Both the position numbers and the translations under genes were made by a program. Positions 17,927 to 27,224 of a stretch of 64,000 bases of DNA are shown here, one piece after another (positions within the stretch are counted from its first letter, which is position 1; every line of letters starts with the position of its first letter). Location: the NCBI GenBank assembly GCA_003164955.1, contig PLRW01000029.1, positions 40,727 to 104,726 of the forward strand, written 5' to 3'. This DNA is from Actinomycetota bacterium. Lineage in GTDB: Bacteria; Actinomycetota; Actinomycetes; Streptosporangiales; Streptosporangiaceae. The notes below the pieces were generated by a model. The model worked only from the letters and a program-made list of their open reading frames with translations. It was not told the origin of the DNA and searched no databases.

Positions 17927-18970
17927 ATGAAGAGCCCGCTTCTCGCCGCGCCCGGAGCCGTTCCCGCCGAGGGACCGGACACCGGTGTCGCCGCGCACTA
18001 CGGAGATCCGGTGCGCGAGCAGCGCGCGATGACCCGCGACGCCGGGCTGGTGGACCGCTCGCGGCGCGGCGTGGTCCGGGTCTCCGGCCCGGACCGGCTG
18101 AGCTGGCTGCACAGCCTGACCACTCAGCACCTTGAGGCACTGCCGTCCGGTACCACGGCCCGCGCGCTCGTCCTGAGCCCGAACGGGCACGTGGAGCACG
18201 ATCTCACGCTGACCGACGACGGCACGGCCACCTGGATCCACGTCGAGCCGGGGACCGCTGCGGCGCTGGTGGAGTTCCTCGATTCCATGCGCTTCATGCT
18301 GCGGGTCGAGACGGCCGACGTGACCGGCGAGTACGCGGTGCTGTCGGTGGCCGGCCCGGACGAGGCGAAGGACGCCGGGCCCGCGGCGGAAGCGGCCGTG
18401 GCCGTCACCACCGGCCCGGTCGGCACCGATTACGTGATCCCGCGGGCCGAACTGGCCGCTATCGCGGACTCGGTCCGCGATCACGGCGCCCGGCTGGCCG
18501 GCATGTGGGCGTACGAGGCCCTCCGGATCGCCGCGCACGAGCCCCGGTTCGGCCTGGACACGGACCACAAGACGCTTCCGCACGAGGTCGGCTGGATCTC
18601 CTCTGCGGTGCATCTGTCCAAGGGGTGCTACCGGGGCCAGGAGACGGTCGCCCGGGTGCACAATCTCGGGCATCCGCCCCGGCGGCTGGTGTTCCTGCAC
18701 CTGGACGGGAGCGTGGACCGGCTGCCCGCGCACGGGGATCCGGTCGAGCTGGACGGCAAGCCGGTCGGTTTCGTAGGGTCGGCCGCCCGTCACTGGGAGC
18801 TCGGCCCGGTCGCGCTGGCCCTGGTGCGCCGCACGGTGCCGGTGGACGCCGCGCTTCTGGCCGGGGGCGTCGCCGCCGCCCAGGAGGTGATCGTGCCGCC
18901 GGACGCCGGCGCGAACGTCACGATCGACAAGGCCGCGTTCGGCAGGCGCTCGCTGCTGTCCCGGCCCTGA
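17927..18970 (+). CDS. ygfZ: Folate-binding protein YgfZ/GcvT family
   Basis: Diagnostic KGCYRGQE motif (LSKGCYRGQETVARVHNLG), GcvT-like N-terminus. Confidence 0.93.
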   Translation: MKSPLLAAPGAVPAEGPDTGVAAHYGDPVREQRAMTRDAGLVDRSRRGVVRVSGPDRLSWLHSLTTQHLEALPSGTTARALVLSPNGHVEHDLTLTDDGTATWIHVEPGTAAALVEFLDSMRFMLRVETADVTGEYAVLSVAGPDEAKDAGPAAEAAVAVTTGPVGTDYVIPRAELAAIADSVRDHGARLAGMWAYEALRIAAHEPRFGLDTDHKTLPHEVGWISSAVHLSKGCYRGQETVARVHNLGHPPRRLVFLHLDGSVDRLPAHGDPVELDGKPVGFVGSAARHWELGPVALALVRRTVPVDAALLAGGVAAAQEVIVPPDAGANVTIDKAAFGRRSLLSRP

Positions 18971-19024
18971 CCGATAGACGCTGACCAATAGACGCTGACC
19001 AAATAGACGCTGACGGAATAGATT
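18967..19024 (+). repeat. 4 x 14-15-nt tandem repeat spanning the ygfZ stop codon
   Basis: CTGACCGATAGACG | CTGACCAATAGACG | CTGACCAAATAGACG | CTGACGGAATAGATT. Confidence 0.92.
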
Positions 19025-19044
19025 CTGCGACGGAGGTCCCCTTC

Positions 19045-19995
19045 TTGCTGCGTCGAACCCTGCTGGCCGCGGCGGCCAGCGAGCGGTTGCGCCAGGCCAT
19101 CACCACGGCACCGCAGACCCGCGCCATCGTCGACCGTTACGTGGCCGGGGAGACGACGGCCGACGCGGTGCAGGTGGCCGGTGAGCTCCGTGCCGCCGGC
19201 CTCCTGGTGTCGCTGGACTACCTCGGTGAGGACACCACCGAGGCAGGCCAGGCCGTGGACGTCGCCCGCAGCTACGTCCAGCTGCTCGGCGAGCTATCGG
19301 CCGCCGGGCTCACCGCCGGCGGCGCCTGCGAGATCTCCGTGAAGGCGACGGCGGTGGGCGCGAGCCTTCCCGAGCACGGGGAGAAGACCGCGACGGAGAA
19401 CATCGCGCGCATCTGTGCCGCCGCTCGCGACGCGGGAACCACGGTCACGCTCGATGCGGAAGACCATACGACCGTCGGCGCCACCCTGCGCATCGTGGCC
19501 GGGCTCCGGCCCGAATTCGGCGATCTTGGCTGCGTCGTCCAGTCCCGGCTGCGGCGCAGCCAGGACGACTGTGAGCAGCTGGCCGGCGCGGGGGCCCGGG
19601 TCAGGCTGTGCAAGGGCGCCTACGACGAGCCCGCCGGGGTCGCCTTCACCCGGCGGCCGGACGTCGACCTGTCGTACACCCGCTGCCTGCGCCGGCTGAT
19701 GGCCGGTACGGGCTATCCGATGGTCGCTACCCACGATCCGCGGCTGATCGACATCGCCACGACCCTGGCCCTGATGTCGGGGCGCCCGGCGGACCGGTTC
19801 GAATACCAGATGCTGTACGGCATCCGGCCCGAGGAGCAGCAGCGCCTGGCGGCCACGGGCGCCCGGGTCCGGGTGTACGTGCCCTACGGCCGCGACTGGT
19901 ACAGCTATCTTGTCCGCCGCCTGGCCGAGCGCCCAGGTAACCTCGCCTTCTTCCTGCGCTCGCTAGCCCCGGCCCAGCACAGGAGACTCCTATGA
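19045..19995 (+). CDS. Proline dehydrogenase
   Basis: PRODH barrel motifs: LLVSLDYLGEDTT, VTLDAEDHTT, RLCKGAYDEP, MVATHDP, FEYQMLYGIRPEEQQRL, YVPYGRDWYSYLVRRLAERPGN. Confidence 0.94.
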   Translation: MLRRTLLAAAASERLRQAITTAPQTRAIVDRYVAGETTADAVQVAGELRAAGLLVSLDYLGEDTTEAGQAVDVARSYVQLLGELSAAGLTAGGACEISVKATAVGASLPEHGEKTATENIARICAAARDAGTTVTLDAEDHTTVGATLRIVAGLRPEFGDLGCVVQSRLRRSQDDCEQLAGAGARVRLCKGAYDEPAGVAFTRRPDVDLSYTRCLRRLMAGTGYPMVATHDPRLIDIATTLALMSGRPADRFEYQMLYGIRPEEQQRLAATGARVRVYVPYGRDWYSYLVRRLAERPGNLAFFLRSLAPAQHRRLL

Positions 19996-20792
19996 TCGCG
20001 ATTCTCGGCACCGGCAAGATGGGCGAGGCGCTGCTGTCCGGACTGCTGCGGGCGGGTCATCCGCCGGGGGAGGTGCTCGCGGTCGCGCGGCGCCCCGAGC
20101 GCGCGGCCGAGCTGCGGGAACGCTACGGCGTGCTGACATCGGGCGCGGCGGAGGCGGCCAAAACCGCGGACACGCTCGTGCTGGCGGTCAAGCCACAGGA
20201 CATGGGCGCCCTGCTGGACGAGATCGCCACGTTCGTTACCGCTTCGCCCGACCGGCTGGTGATCTCCGTGGCGGCGGGCATCACCACCGCCTTCATCGGC
20301 CGCCGGCTCGCCGGTGACGTCCCCGTCGTCCGGGTGATGTCCAATACGCCGGTGCTCGTGGACGAGGCGATGAGCGTGATTTCCGCGGGCCAGCATGCCG
20401 GCGAGGCGCATCTGCGCCGTACGGAGAAATTGTTCCAGCCGGTGGGCAAGGTGCTGCGGATCCCCGAGTCGCAGCAGGACGCTGCCACCGCGCTGTCCGG
20501 CAGTGGACCGGCGTACGTGTACTTCCTGGTGGAAGCGATGGTGGACGCGGGGATCCTGCTGGGGGTGCCGCGCGGTGCGGCGATGGAGATGGTCACCCAG
20601 GCGGTGTTCGGGGCGGCCACGATGCTGCGCGAGTCGGGCGAGCACCCGGTGATCCTGCGCGAAGCGGTGACCTCGCCGGGCGGCACGACCATCTCGGCCA
20701 TCCGGGAGCTGGAGAAGCACGGGGTACGGGCCGCGTTTCTCGCCGCGATAGAGTCCGCGCGTGACCGGGGCCGGGATCTGGCCGGCGGCTGA
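19992..20792 (+). CDS. proC: Pyrroline-5-carboxylate reductase
   Basis: AILGTGKMGEALLSGLL, VLAVKPQ, GSGPAYVYFLVEAM, EAVTSPGGTTISAIRELE. Confidence 0.96.
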   Translation: MIAILGTGKMGEALLSGLLRAGHPPGEVLAVARRPERAAELRERYGVLTSGAAEAAKTADTLVLAVKPQDMGALLDEIATFVTASPDRLVISVAAGITTAFIGRRLAGDVPVVRVMSNTPVLVDEAMSVISAGQHAGEAHLRRTEKLFQPVGKVLRIPESQQDAATALSGSGPAYVYFLVEAMVDAGILLGVPRGAAMEMVTQAVFGAATMLRESGEHPVILREAVTSPGGTTISAIRELEKHGVRAAFLAAIESARDRGRDLAGG

Positions 20793-20853
20793 TGGTGGGC
20801 CGGGGGAGCTGGGCAGGCGGGGCCGGGCACAGACGAGGCACTCGGAGGCCAGT

Positions 20854-22056
20854 GTGACGTGCTCGCTCACCGTGAGCTGGGATGACCGGCTCGCAGAATA
20901 TGACTTCGGCCCGGGTCATCCGCTCGCACCGGTACGGGTCGAGCTAACGATGGCGCTGGCGCGCGAATTCGGTTTGCTCGACGCTTCCGGCGTCTCGGTG
21001 ACGGCGCCCGGGCCAGCCACCCAGCAAGAGCTGGAACTGGTGCACGACACCGCCTACATCGAGGCCGTCCGGAACGCCGGTCACCGTGCCGCCCGGGGCC
21101 AGCCGCTGGACCCGCGGTCGGTTCTCTTCGGCCTCGGGACAACCGACGACCCGGTCTTCCCGGACATGCACGAGGCGTCATCGCTGGTGGCCGGGGCCAC
21201 GCTGGCCGCGGCCCGGGCCGTGTGGGGCTCCGACGGCGCGCACGCCGCCAGCATCGCGGGCGGCCTGCACCACGCGATGCGCCGTTCGGCCAGCGGGTTC
21301 TGCGTGTACAACGACCCGGCCATAGCGATCGCCTGGATGCTGGAGCAGGGAGCGGAGCGAATCGCCTACGTCGACGTCGACGTTCATCACGGCGACGGCG
21401 TGCAAGCGGCCTTCTACGACGACCCGCGCGTCCTGACCATCAGCCTTCATGAGCACCCCGCCACGCTGTTCCCGGGCACCGGGCTGCCGTCGGAGACCGG
21501 GATCGGGGCCGGAGAGGGCTTCGCCGTCAACGTCGCGCTGCCCGCCGGGACGGGCGATGCGGGGTGGCTGCGTGCCCTCGAGGCGGTCGTCCCGCCGCTG
21601 CTGCGGGAGTTCCAGCCACAGGTCCTGGTGAGCCAGCACGGCTGCGACAGCCACCTGGTCGACCCGCTCGCTCACCTTGAGGTGAGCGTCGACGGGCAGC
21701 GCAAGGCCCAGTCCCTGCTGCACCGGCTCGCGCACGAGGCGGCCGGCGGCCGGTGGATCTGCACCGGGGGCGGGGGGTACGCGCTCGCGACGGTGGTGCC
21801 GCGGTCCTGGGCCCATCTGCTGGGCATCGCCAGCGGCCACCCCATCGACCCGGCCGAGCCCACGCCCGCGGCCTGGCGTGAATTGGCGCGCCAGCGGACC
21901 GGTATCCAGCCGCCCGAGCTCATGACGGACGGCGCGACCGCTGATTTCGTCCCGTACGAGTCCGGCTCGAATCCGCACGACCCGGTCGACCGCGCGATCG
22001 CGGCCACGATGAAGGCCGTTTTCCCCTCGCACGGGCTGCTGGCCGGCCCCTGGTGA
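20854..22056 (+). CDS. acuC: Acetoin utilization protein AcuC/class I histone-deacetylase-like enzyme
   Basis: GLHHAMRRSASGFCVYND, YVDVDVHHGDGVQAAFYDD, SQHGCDSH, CTGGGGY. Confidence 0.93.
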   Translation: MTCSLTVSWDDRLAEYDFGPGHPLAPVRVELTMALAREFGLLDASGVSVTAPGPATQQELELVHDTAYIEAVRNAGHRAARGQPLDPRSVLFGLGTTDDPVFPDMHEASSLVAGATLAAARAVWGSDGAHAASIAGGLHHAMRRSASGFCVYNDPAIAIAWMLEQGAERIAYVDVDVHHGDGVQAAFYDDPRVLTISLHEHPATLFPGTGLPSETGIGAGEGFAVNVALPAGTGDAGWLRALEAVVPPLLREFQPQVLVSQHGCDSHLVDPLAHLEVSVDGQRKAQSLLHRLAHEAAGGRWICTGGGGYALATVVPRSWAHLLGIASGHPIDPAEPTPAAWRELARQRTGIQPPELMTDGATADFVPYESGSNPHDPVDRAIAATMKAVFPSHGLLAGPW

Positions 22057-22361
22057 AACGCCATTCGGCGGTCCGGCGCCGGTGCCGGTCTCGGGCCGGG
22101 AGCGCCCACGGATGCGCGGTATTAATTTCCTGCGCCGTTTAGGCAATGAATTATTAGCGCGCACCAGCAGTCCCTTCAGAAACAGCTGGCCCCTCTGGCC
22201 TGCGTTTTTCCGGTCATCGCTTTGCGGCGCGCTGCGCACAGGGTGTGATCGGCCGTCAGCACGGCTTGCTCTTTTCCGTGCGCGACTTACCCTGGAGACG
22301 TACGTGACTGGTGCGCCGATCGGTTAAGCCGTGCACGGCTCCGTGCGGAAGTGGAGCAGGG

Positions 22362-22565
22362 ATGACTGCGAGCGAAACTCCCCTAAGCGACGTCAGATTT
22401 CTCACGGTTGCCGAAGTGGCCACGATTATGCGCGTCTCGAAGATGACCGTGTATCGCCTGGTGCACTCCGGTGAATTGGAGGCAATCCGGGTCGGGCGTT
22501 CCTTCCGGGTTCCCGAGCAGGCGGTCAACCAGTACCTCCGGGAGGCCTTCGTCGGCACCGGCTGA
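22362..22565 (+). CDS. BldC-like/excisionase-family HTH DNA-binding protein
   Basis: LTVAEVATIMRVSKMTVYRLVHSGELEAIRVGRSFRVPEQAVNQYL. Confidence 0.92.
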   Translation: MTASETPLSDVRFLTVAEVATIMRVSKMTVYRLVHSGELEAIRVGRSFRVPEQAVNQYLREAFVGTG

Positions 22566-22702
22566 GCGCGGACCTTGCGGGGCCGTCACGGGATGGTGCG
22601 GCCGGCACGGTAGCCTTCTACACCTGGTCTATGCCCAGCCGCCCTCATCGGGGCGGGCACGGCGGCGGGACCATCTTCCGTACAGTCGAATGAGGGTAAA
22701 CC

Positions 22703-22801
22703 GTGGGCTCAGTCATTAAGAAGCGTCGCAAGAGGATGGCCAAGAAGAAGCACCGCAAGTTGCTGAAGAAGACCCGCATCCAGCGGCGCAACAAGAAGTA
22801 G
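22703..22801 (+). CDS. Small basic 30S ribosomal protein bS22/AURKAIP1-COX24 domain protein
   Basis: GTG-initiated 32 aa [32 protein letters not shown]; missed by the ORF track because of its size. Confidence 0.93.
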   Translation: MGSVIKKRRKRMAKKKHRKLLKKTRIQRRNKK

Positions 22802-22805
22802 GTGC

Positions 22806-22819
22806 CGGGGGCAACCCCG
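22806..22819 (+). terminator. Short GC hairpin just after the bS22-like gene
   Basis: CGGGG-GCAA-CCCCG, 5-bp stem with tetraloop, no U tract. Confidence 0.35.
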
Positions 22820-22936
22820 CCGCCGCGCCCGTCGCACGTGCGAGTGCCTGCCCGCTGCCCGGCACCGGCCGTGCGACGGCCAGGTGCGCGGCCCGCGGGT
22901 CGCGCCCTCCCGCCGCGTCAGGCACCATAGGCGTCA

Positions 22937-24508
22937 ATGTCTATCTCTGTCCTAGTCGCGATCGCAGGCGTGATGGTGGCGGCTGTGGGTACGGGGCTGC
23001 TCGGCGGCCGGTGCATCCGCAGTCCCAGTCCCAGTTTCATCGCCTGGACTATCGGCATGTCCGCGCTCACGGTGGCGCTGCTCGGGCAGAGCATCGGATT
23101 CGCCACGGGCTTCGGGGCCGTAACCTTCCGGGTCATTCAGATCACCGCGCAGCTCATGACCCCGGTCGTTCTGGCCTGGGGTCTGATCGAGCTGGTGGCG
23201 CGCGGGACGGCCGCCCGCTTCGGGGCCCGGCTCGCCGCCGCCGCCCTGATCGTCGTGATCGGCGTGATCTTGGCCACGGACCCGCTGGCGGCTAAGCCGT
23301 TCGGCCGGACCTGGCCGTCGGCCGCCGTCCACTACCAGCTCATCCCGCACTACGCGCTGATCGCGGTGCATCTGACCGTGGTGGTAGCGGCGCTGGCGGC
23401 CGTTGCCCTGTGCGCGGCCCGGGGCCGCGGCCGGGGCGCCCGGGGTCCAGCACCGGGCCAGCTAGCACCGGGCCAGCTCGTACCAGGAGCAGCGGCCATC
23501 GGTGCCGCCGCCGTGCTCGCGGTGGCGCTGCGTTTCACACTGCCCGCCGGGGCCGCGTACCCGGCCCTGAGCGCACTGTCCGCCGGGCTCGTCTGGTTCG
23601 GTGTGACCAGGCTGGATGGGCTGATGCCCGGCGTATCACGCGCGGGCTCCGGCGAGATGCGGGGGGACGTCGCGGGCCGTCCGCATGCGGCGAGCCGCGC
23701 CGGCCGCGCGCGCGAAGCCGGTGCGGCTGGCCGGTATGGTGCAGCGGCCGCGGAGCCGGATTCCCGGGCCGGCGGTCGCGGCGGCCAGCCTGGCTTCCCG
23801 GCCGGCGAGACCGGGGGCCCCCGCTTCTCCGCCGCGAGCGTCCCCGGCGAGGGCCTGCCGGGGGCCGAGTGGCCGGGCGGGGACGCTCGACCGTTTTACG
23901 ATCCCGGTGCGCCCGGTGCGGAGCCCGCGACCGGGGCAATCGAACGGCCCGGCGCGGCGCTGCGCAGGCCCCCGGCCTCCCGCGAGCCGCGCCCAGGTAC
24001 GCCCGGCACCGAAATCGTCCGTCCCGCGCCCCGTCCGCACGGCCTGATCGCGATCTACACTCTGCTCGAGGACAAGGTGGCGGCGTTCGACCGGATCGCG
24101 GATGAGGTCGCCGAGCAGGTGCGCGCCAACGAGCCGGACGCCCTGGTGTACGTCATCCACACCGTGCCGGAGGCGCCGATGCAGCGGATCTTCTACGAGA
24201 TCTACCGCGACCGGGCCGCCTACGTGCTGCATGAGCACCAGCCGTACATCAAACGTTTCGTCGCCGCCCGGAGGCCTTACGTACTCGCGACCAACGTGAT
24301 CGAACTGCGGCTGAAGTACGCCAAGATTTCCCCCCTCGTGCAGGACGACATGCAGGCTCCGTCCCCCGCGGACGCCCCGCCGGATTGGCATGACCGGCGG
24401 CCCGGCGGTGGCGCGCGGACGGGTGACGACGACCGCGCCGCGGGCGGCAGACGCGGCCCGGGTCAGCTCCCGCCCCCCATGCCTCCGGGCCCGTACGGCG
24501 GGATCTGA
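22937..24508 (+). CDS. Multi-TM membrane protein fused to a C-terminal antibiotic-biosynthesis-monooxygenase (ABM)-like domain
   Basis: About 6-7 hydrophobic segments, a low-complexity linker, then HGLIAIYTLLEDKVAAFDRIADEVAEQVRANEPDALVYVIHTVPEAPMQRIFYEIYRDRAAYVLHEHQPYIKRF. Confidence 0.7.
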   Translation: MSISVLVAIAGVMVAAVGTGLLGGRCIRSPSPSFIAWTIGMSALTVALLGQSIGFATGFGAVTFRVIQITAQLMTPVVLAWGLIELVARGTAARFGARLAAAALIVVIGVILATDPLAAKPFGRTWPSAAVHYQLIPHYALIAVHLTVVVAALAAVALCAARGRGRGARGPAPGQLAPGQLVPGAAAIGAAAVLAVALRFTLPAGAAYPALSALSAGLVWFGVTRLDGLMPGVSRAGSGEMRGDVAGRPHAASRAGRAREAGAAGRYGAAAAEPDSRAGGRGGQPGFPAGETGGPRFSAASVPGEGLPGAEWPGGDARPFYDPGAPGAEPATGAIERPGAALRRPPASREPRPGTPGTEIVRPAPRPHGLIAIYTLLEDKVAAFDRIADEVAEQVRANEPDALVYVIHTVPEAPMQRIFYEIYRDRAAYVLHEHQPYIKRFVAARRPYVLATNVIELRLKYAKISPLVQDDMQAPSPADAPPDWHDRRPGGGARTGDDDRAAGGRRGPGQLPPPMPPGPYGGI

Positions 24509-24513
24509 TCGGC

Positions 24514-24810
24514 GTGGCGGCACCTGACGGCCCCGGCCCGGACCCGGTGGCTGAACATGGCCCAGCGGGCACCGGGTACCGGATCACCCTCCTCGGCAAG
24601 CCCGGCTGTCACCTGTGCGAGGAGGCCCGTGCGGTGATCGCCCGGGTGGCCGCGGACCTCGGGGTCGGGTGGGAGGAGCGCGACATCACGGCTTCCACCG
24701 AGGACGTGGCCGAGTACTGGGACAAGATCCCCGTGACCCTGGTCGATGGCGTGCAGCACGACTTCTGGCGGGTCAGCGAGGATCGTCTCCGGGCGGCGCT
24801 GCGTCGCTGA
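24514..24810 (+). CDS. Glutaredoxin-family protein
   Basis: LLGKPGCHLCEEARAVI (CxxC) and IPVTLVDG (cis-Pro). Confidence 0.9.
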   Translation: MAAPDGPGPDPVAEHGPAGTGYRITLLGKPGCHLCEEARAVIARVAADLGVGWEERDITASTEDVAEYWDKIPVTLVDGVQHDFWRVSEDRLRAALRR

Positions 24811-24827
24811 CCTGCACGGGCATCACT

Positions 24828-24845
24828 TTGTGCATCCGTTCACAA
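24828..24845. promoter_or_regulatory. Rex operator (ROP) upstream of rex-hem genes
   Basis: TTGTGCATCCGTTCACAA vs consensus TTGTGAANNNNTTCACAA; flanking CTTTGTG/CACAAAG is a perfect 7-bp inverted repeat (24826-24847). Confidence 0.88.
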
Positions 24846-24990
24846 AGGCGTACCTTGAAAAGCGAGGCGCTGGCGCGTGACCGCTCCCCCTGAAGCGGTC
24901 GGCTGGCGCCTTTGGAACCCACCTGGCGGGCCAGGGCGGTTACCGCCGCCCCACCTCGCCTCGCGTCGATCCCCCGAGGAGCGCCGGCGC

Positions 24991-25797
24991 ATGGCTCGTA
25001 ATTCCCTGTCCGACTTTGGCCCCAGCGATCCCGCAACTTCCGCAGACCGTTTTCCCGCCGGCCCCTCGTCCGGCGGCCGGCTGCCGGAGGCGACCGTCTC
25101 GCGGCTGCCCGTCTACCTCCGCGTCCTGACCGGCATGGCCGAGCGGGGCGTGGTCACCGTTTCGAGCGATCAGCTGGCGAGCGGGGCCGGCGTGAACTCG
25201 GCCAAACTGCGCAAAGATCTGTCCCATCTGGGCTCGTACGGCATCCGGGGCGTCGGGTACGACGTCGAGTACCTGATCTATCAGGTATCGCGCGCGCTCG
25301 GGCTGACCCAGGACTGGCCCGTGGTCATTGTCGGCGCCGGGAACCTCGGCCGTGCCCTGGCCAACTACGGCGGCTTCGCCACCCGCGGCTTCCGGATCGC
25401 GGCTCTGCTGGATTCCGATCCGGCCATCGTCGGCACCCCGCTCGGGCGCCTGGCGGTCCGGCACTCGGACGACCTGGAAGACGTCGTGGCGCGGCACAAG
25501 GTCGCGATCGGCGCCATCGCCACCCCGGCGGCCTCGGCCCAGAGTGTGTGTGACCGCCTCGTCGCGGCCGGTGTCACCAGCATCCTCAACTTCGCGCCGC
25601 TGGTTCTCAATGTGGCAGACGGGGTCGACGTGCGTAAGGTTGATCTGTCGATAGAACTGCAAATCCTGGCGTTCCACGCGCAGCGGCGGTCTGTGGAGCG
25701 AAACGGGCGCGCTCCCCGGGGTGCGCTGCGTACCGTACCTAAGGAAGCCGGGCGGTTTCCTGCGGCGGCCGCGGCCAAATCAGCGGTAGAAGCGTAG
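24991..25797 (+). CDS. rex: Redox-sensing transcriptional repressor Rex
   Basis: TVSSDQLASGAGVNSAKLRKDLSHLGSYGIRGVGYDV HTH, VVIVGAGNLGRAL Rossmann; ATG 24991 preferred over GTG 24877. Confidence 0.95.
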   Translation: MARNSLSDFGPSDPATSADRFPAGPSSGGRLPEATVSRLPVYLRVLTGMAERGVVTVSSDQLASGAGVNSAKLRKDLSHLGSYGIRGVGYDVEYLIYQVSRALGLTQDWPVVIVGAGNLGRALANYGGFATRGFRIAALLDSDPAIVGTPLGRLAVRHSDDLEDVVARHKVAIGAIATPAASAQSVCDRLVAAGVTSILNFAPLVLNVADGVDVRKVDLSIELQILAFHAQRRSVERNGRAPRGALRTVPKEAGRFPAAAAAKSAVEA

Positions 25798-25808
25798 GCG
25801 GTAATCAC

Positions 25809-27224
25809 GTGAGTGTGCTTGTGGTCGGGATGAGCCACAAGAGCGCGCCGGTTCCGGTTCTTGAGCGTGCCGCGCTCAGCGCGGACGCGCTCCCCAAGCT
25901 GCTTCGGGATCTATTCCACACCGGCGATGTGGCGGGAACCTTTGTCATCTCCACCTGCAACCGGATAGAGATCTACGCGGACGTCGACCGGTTCCACGGG
26001 AGTGTGGCCACCGTCTGCGAGCTGCTGTCCCGCTATTCGGGCATCGTCACCCACGAGCTCACCGGGCATCTGTACGTCCATTACGAAGAGGGTGCCGTCA
26101 AGCACCTTCTCGCGGTCGCGGCGGGGCTTGATTCCATGGTCGTGGGCGAGGGCCAGATTCTCGGCCAGGTGCGCAGCGCGCTCAAGGCCGCCCGGGACAA
26201 CGGGACGCTGGGCCGGGTGCTCGGCGAGGTCGGCTCCGCGGCCCTGCGTACCGGCAAGCGGGCCCATTCGGAAACCGGGATCGACCGCACCGGTGCCAGC
26301 CTGGTCAGTGTGGGGATCGGCGCGGCCGCCGAGGCGCTGGGCCGCCCGTCGCTCAGTGGCCTGGACGTCCTCGTCGTCGGAGCCGGCTCGATGAGCGCGC
26401 TCGCCGCCACGACCGCGAGCCGGGCTGGCGCGGCCCACGTCACCGTCGCGAACCGCACCCGGGGGCACGCTCAGCGGCTCGCGGCGTCCGTCGGCGGCGG
26501 CACGGCCGACCTGGCCGACCTGCCGAGCGCGATCGCCGCTGCCGACCTGGTCATCTCCTGCACGGGAGCGTCCGGACTGGTGATCACGGCTGACATTGCC
26601 GCGTCCGCGCTGTCGCTGCGCCGGGCCCGGGGCGGCGGGGACACCGGGACCGCAGCGGGACGCCCGCTGGTGTTCCTCGACCTGGCCATGCCCCGCGACG
26701 TCGACCCGCAGGTGGCCGGGCCGCCGGGCGTCACCGTGATCGGGATGGACGAGCTGGCTGACGCCGGGCGTTCGGCGACCGCCCTCGTGGGGGTAGCCGA
26801 CGAGGTGGCGGCCGTCCGCGCGATCGTCGAGGAAGAATTCAGCACATACCGGGCCGCGGCGCACGCCACCCAGGTGACACCTACCGTCGTGGCCCTGCGG
26901 GCCAAGGCGGCCGAGGTGGTCGACGCCGAGCTCGCCCGGCTGGCCGGGCGGCTGCACGGTGCCGACGGACTCGATGGGCGCGCGCTGGAGGAGATAGCCC
27001 GGACGGTCCGCCGAGTGGTAGACAAGCTTCTGCACGCACCGACGGTGCGTGTCAAGGAGCTCGCCGGCTCGCCGCGGGGGGACGGGTACGACGAGGCACT
27101 GCGGGTCCTCTTCGACCTGGATCCGCGCACGGTCGAAGCGGTCACCTGCGCGGACCCGGAACAACCAGATGCCGACAGCGCCCGGCTGCCCGCGCCGTCG
27201 GCCGATGAGGGGAGCCGGGAATGA
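25809..27224 (+). CDS. hemA: Glutamyl-tRNA reductase
   Basis: STCNRIEIYA, GEGQILGQVR, VVGAGSM, FLDLAMPRDVDP. Confidence 0.96.
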   Translation: MSVLVVGMSHKSAPVPVLERAALSADALPKLLRDLFHTGDVAGTFVISTCNRIEIYADVDRFHGSVATVCELLSRYSGIVTHELTGHLYVHYEEGAVKHLLAVAAGLDSMVVGEGQILGQVRSALKAARDNGTLGRVLGEVGSAALRTGKRAHSETGIDRTGASLVSVGIGAAAEALGRPSLSGLDVLVVGAGSMSALAATTASRAGAAHVTVANRTRGHAQRLAASVGGGTADLADLPSAIAAADLVISCTGASGLVITADIAASALSLRRARGGGDTGTAAGRPLVFLDLAMPRDVDPQVAGPPGVTVIGMDELADAGRSATALVGVADEVAAVRAIVEEEFSTYRAAAHATQVTPTVVALRAKAAEVVDAELARLAGRLHGADGLDGRALEEIARTVRRVVDKLLHAPTVRVKELAGSPRGDGYDEALRVLFDLDPRTVEAVTCADPEQPDADSARLPAPSADEGSRE

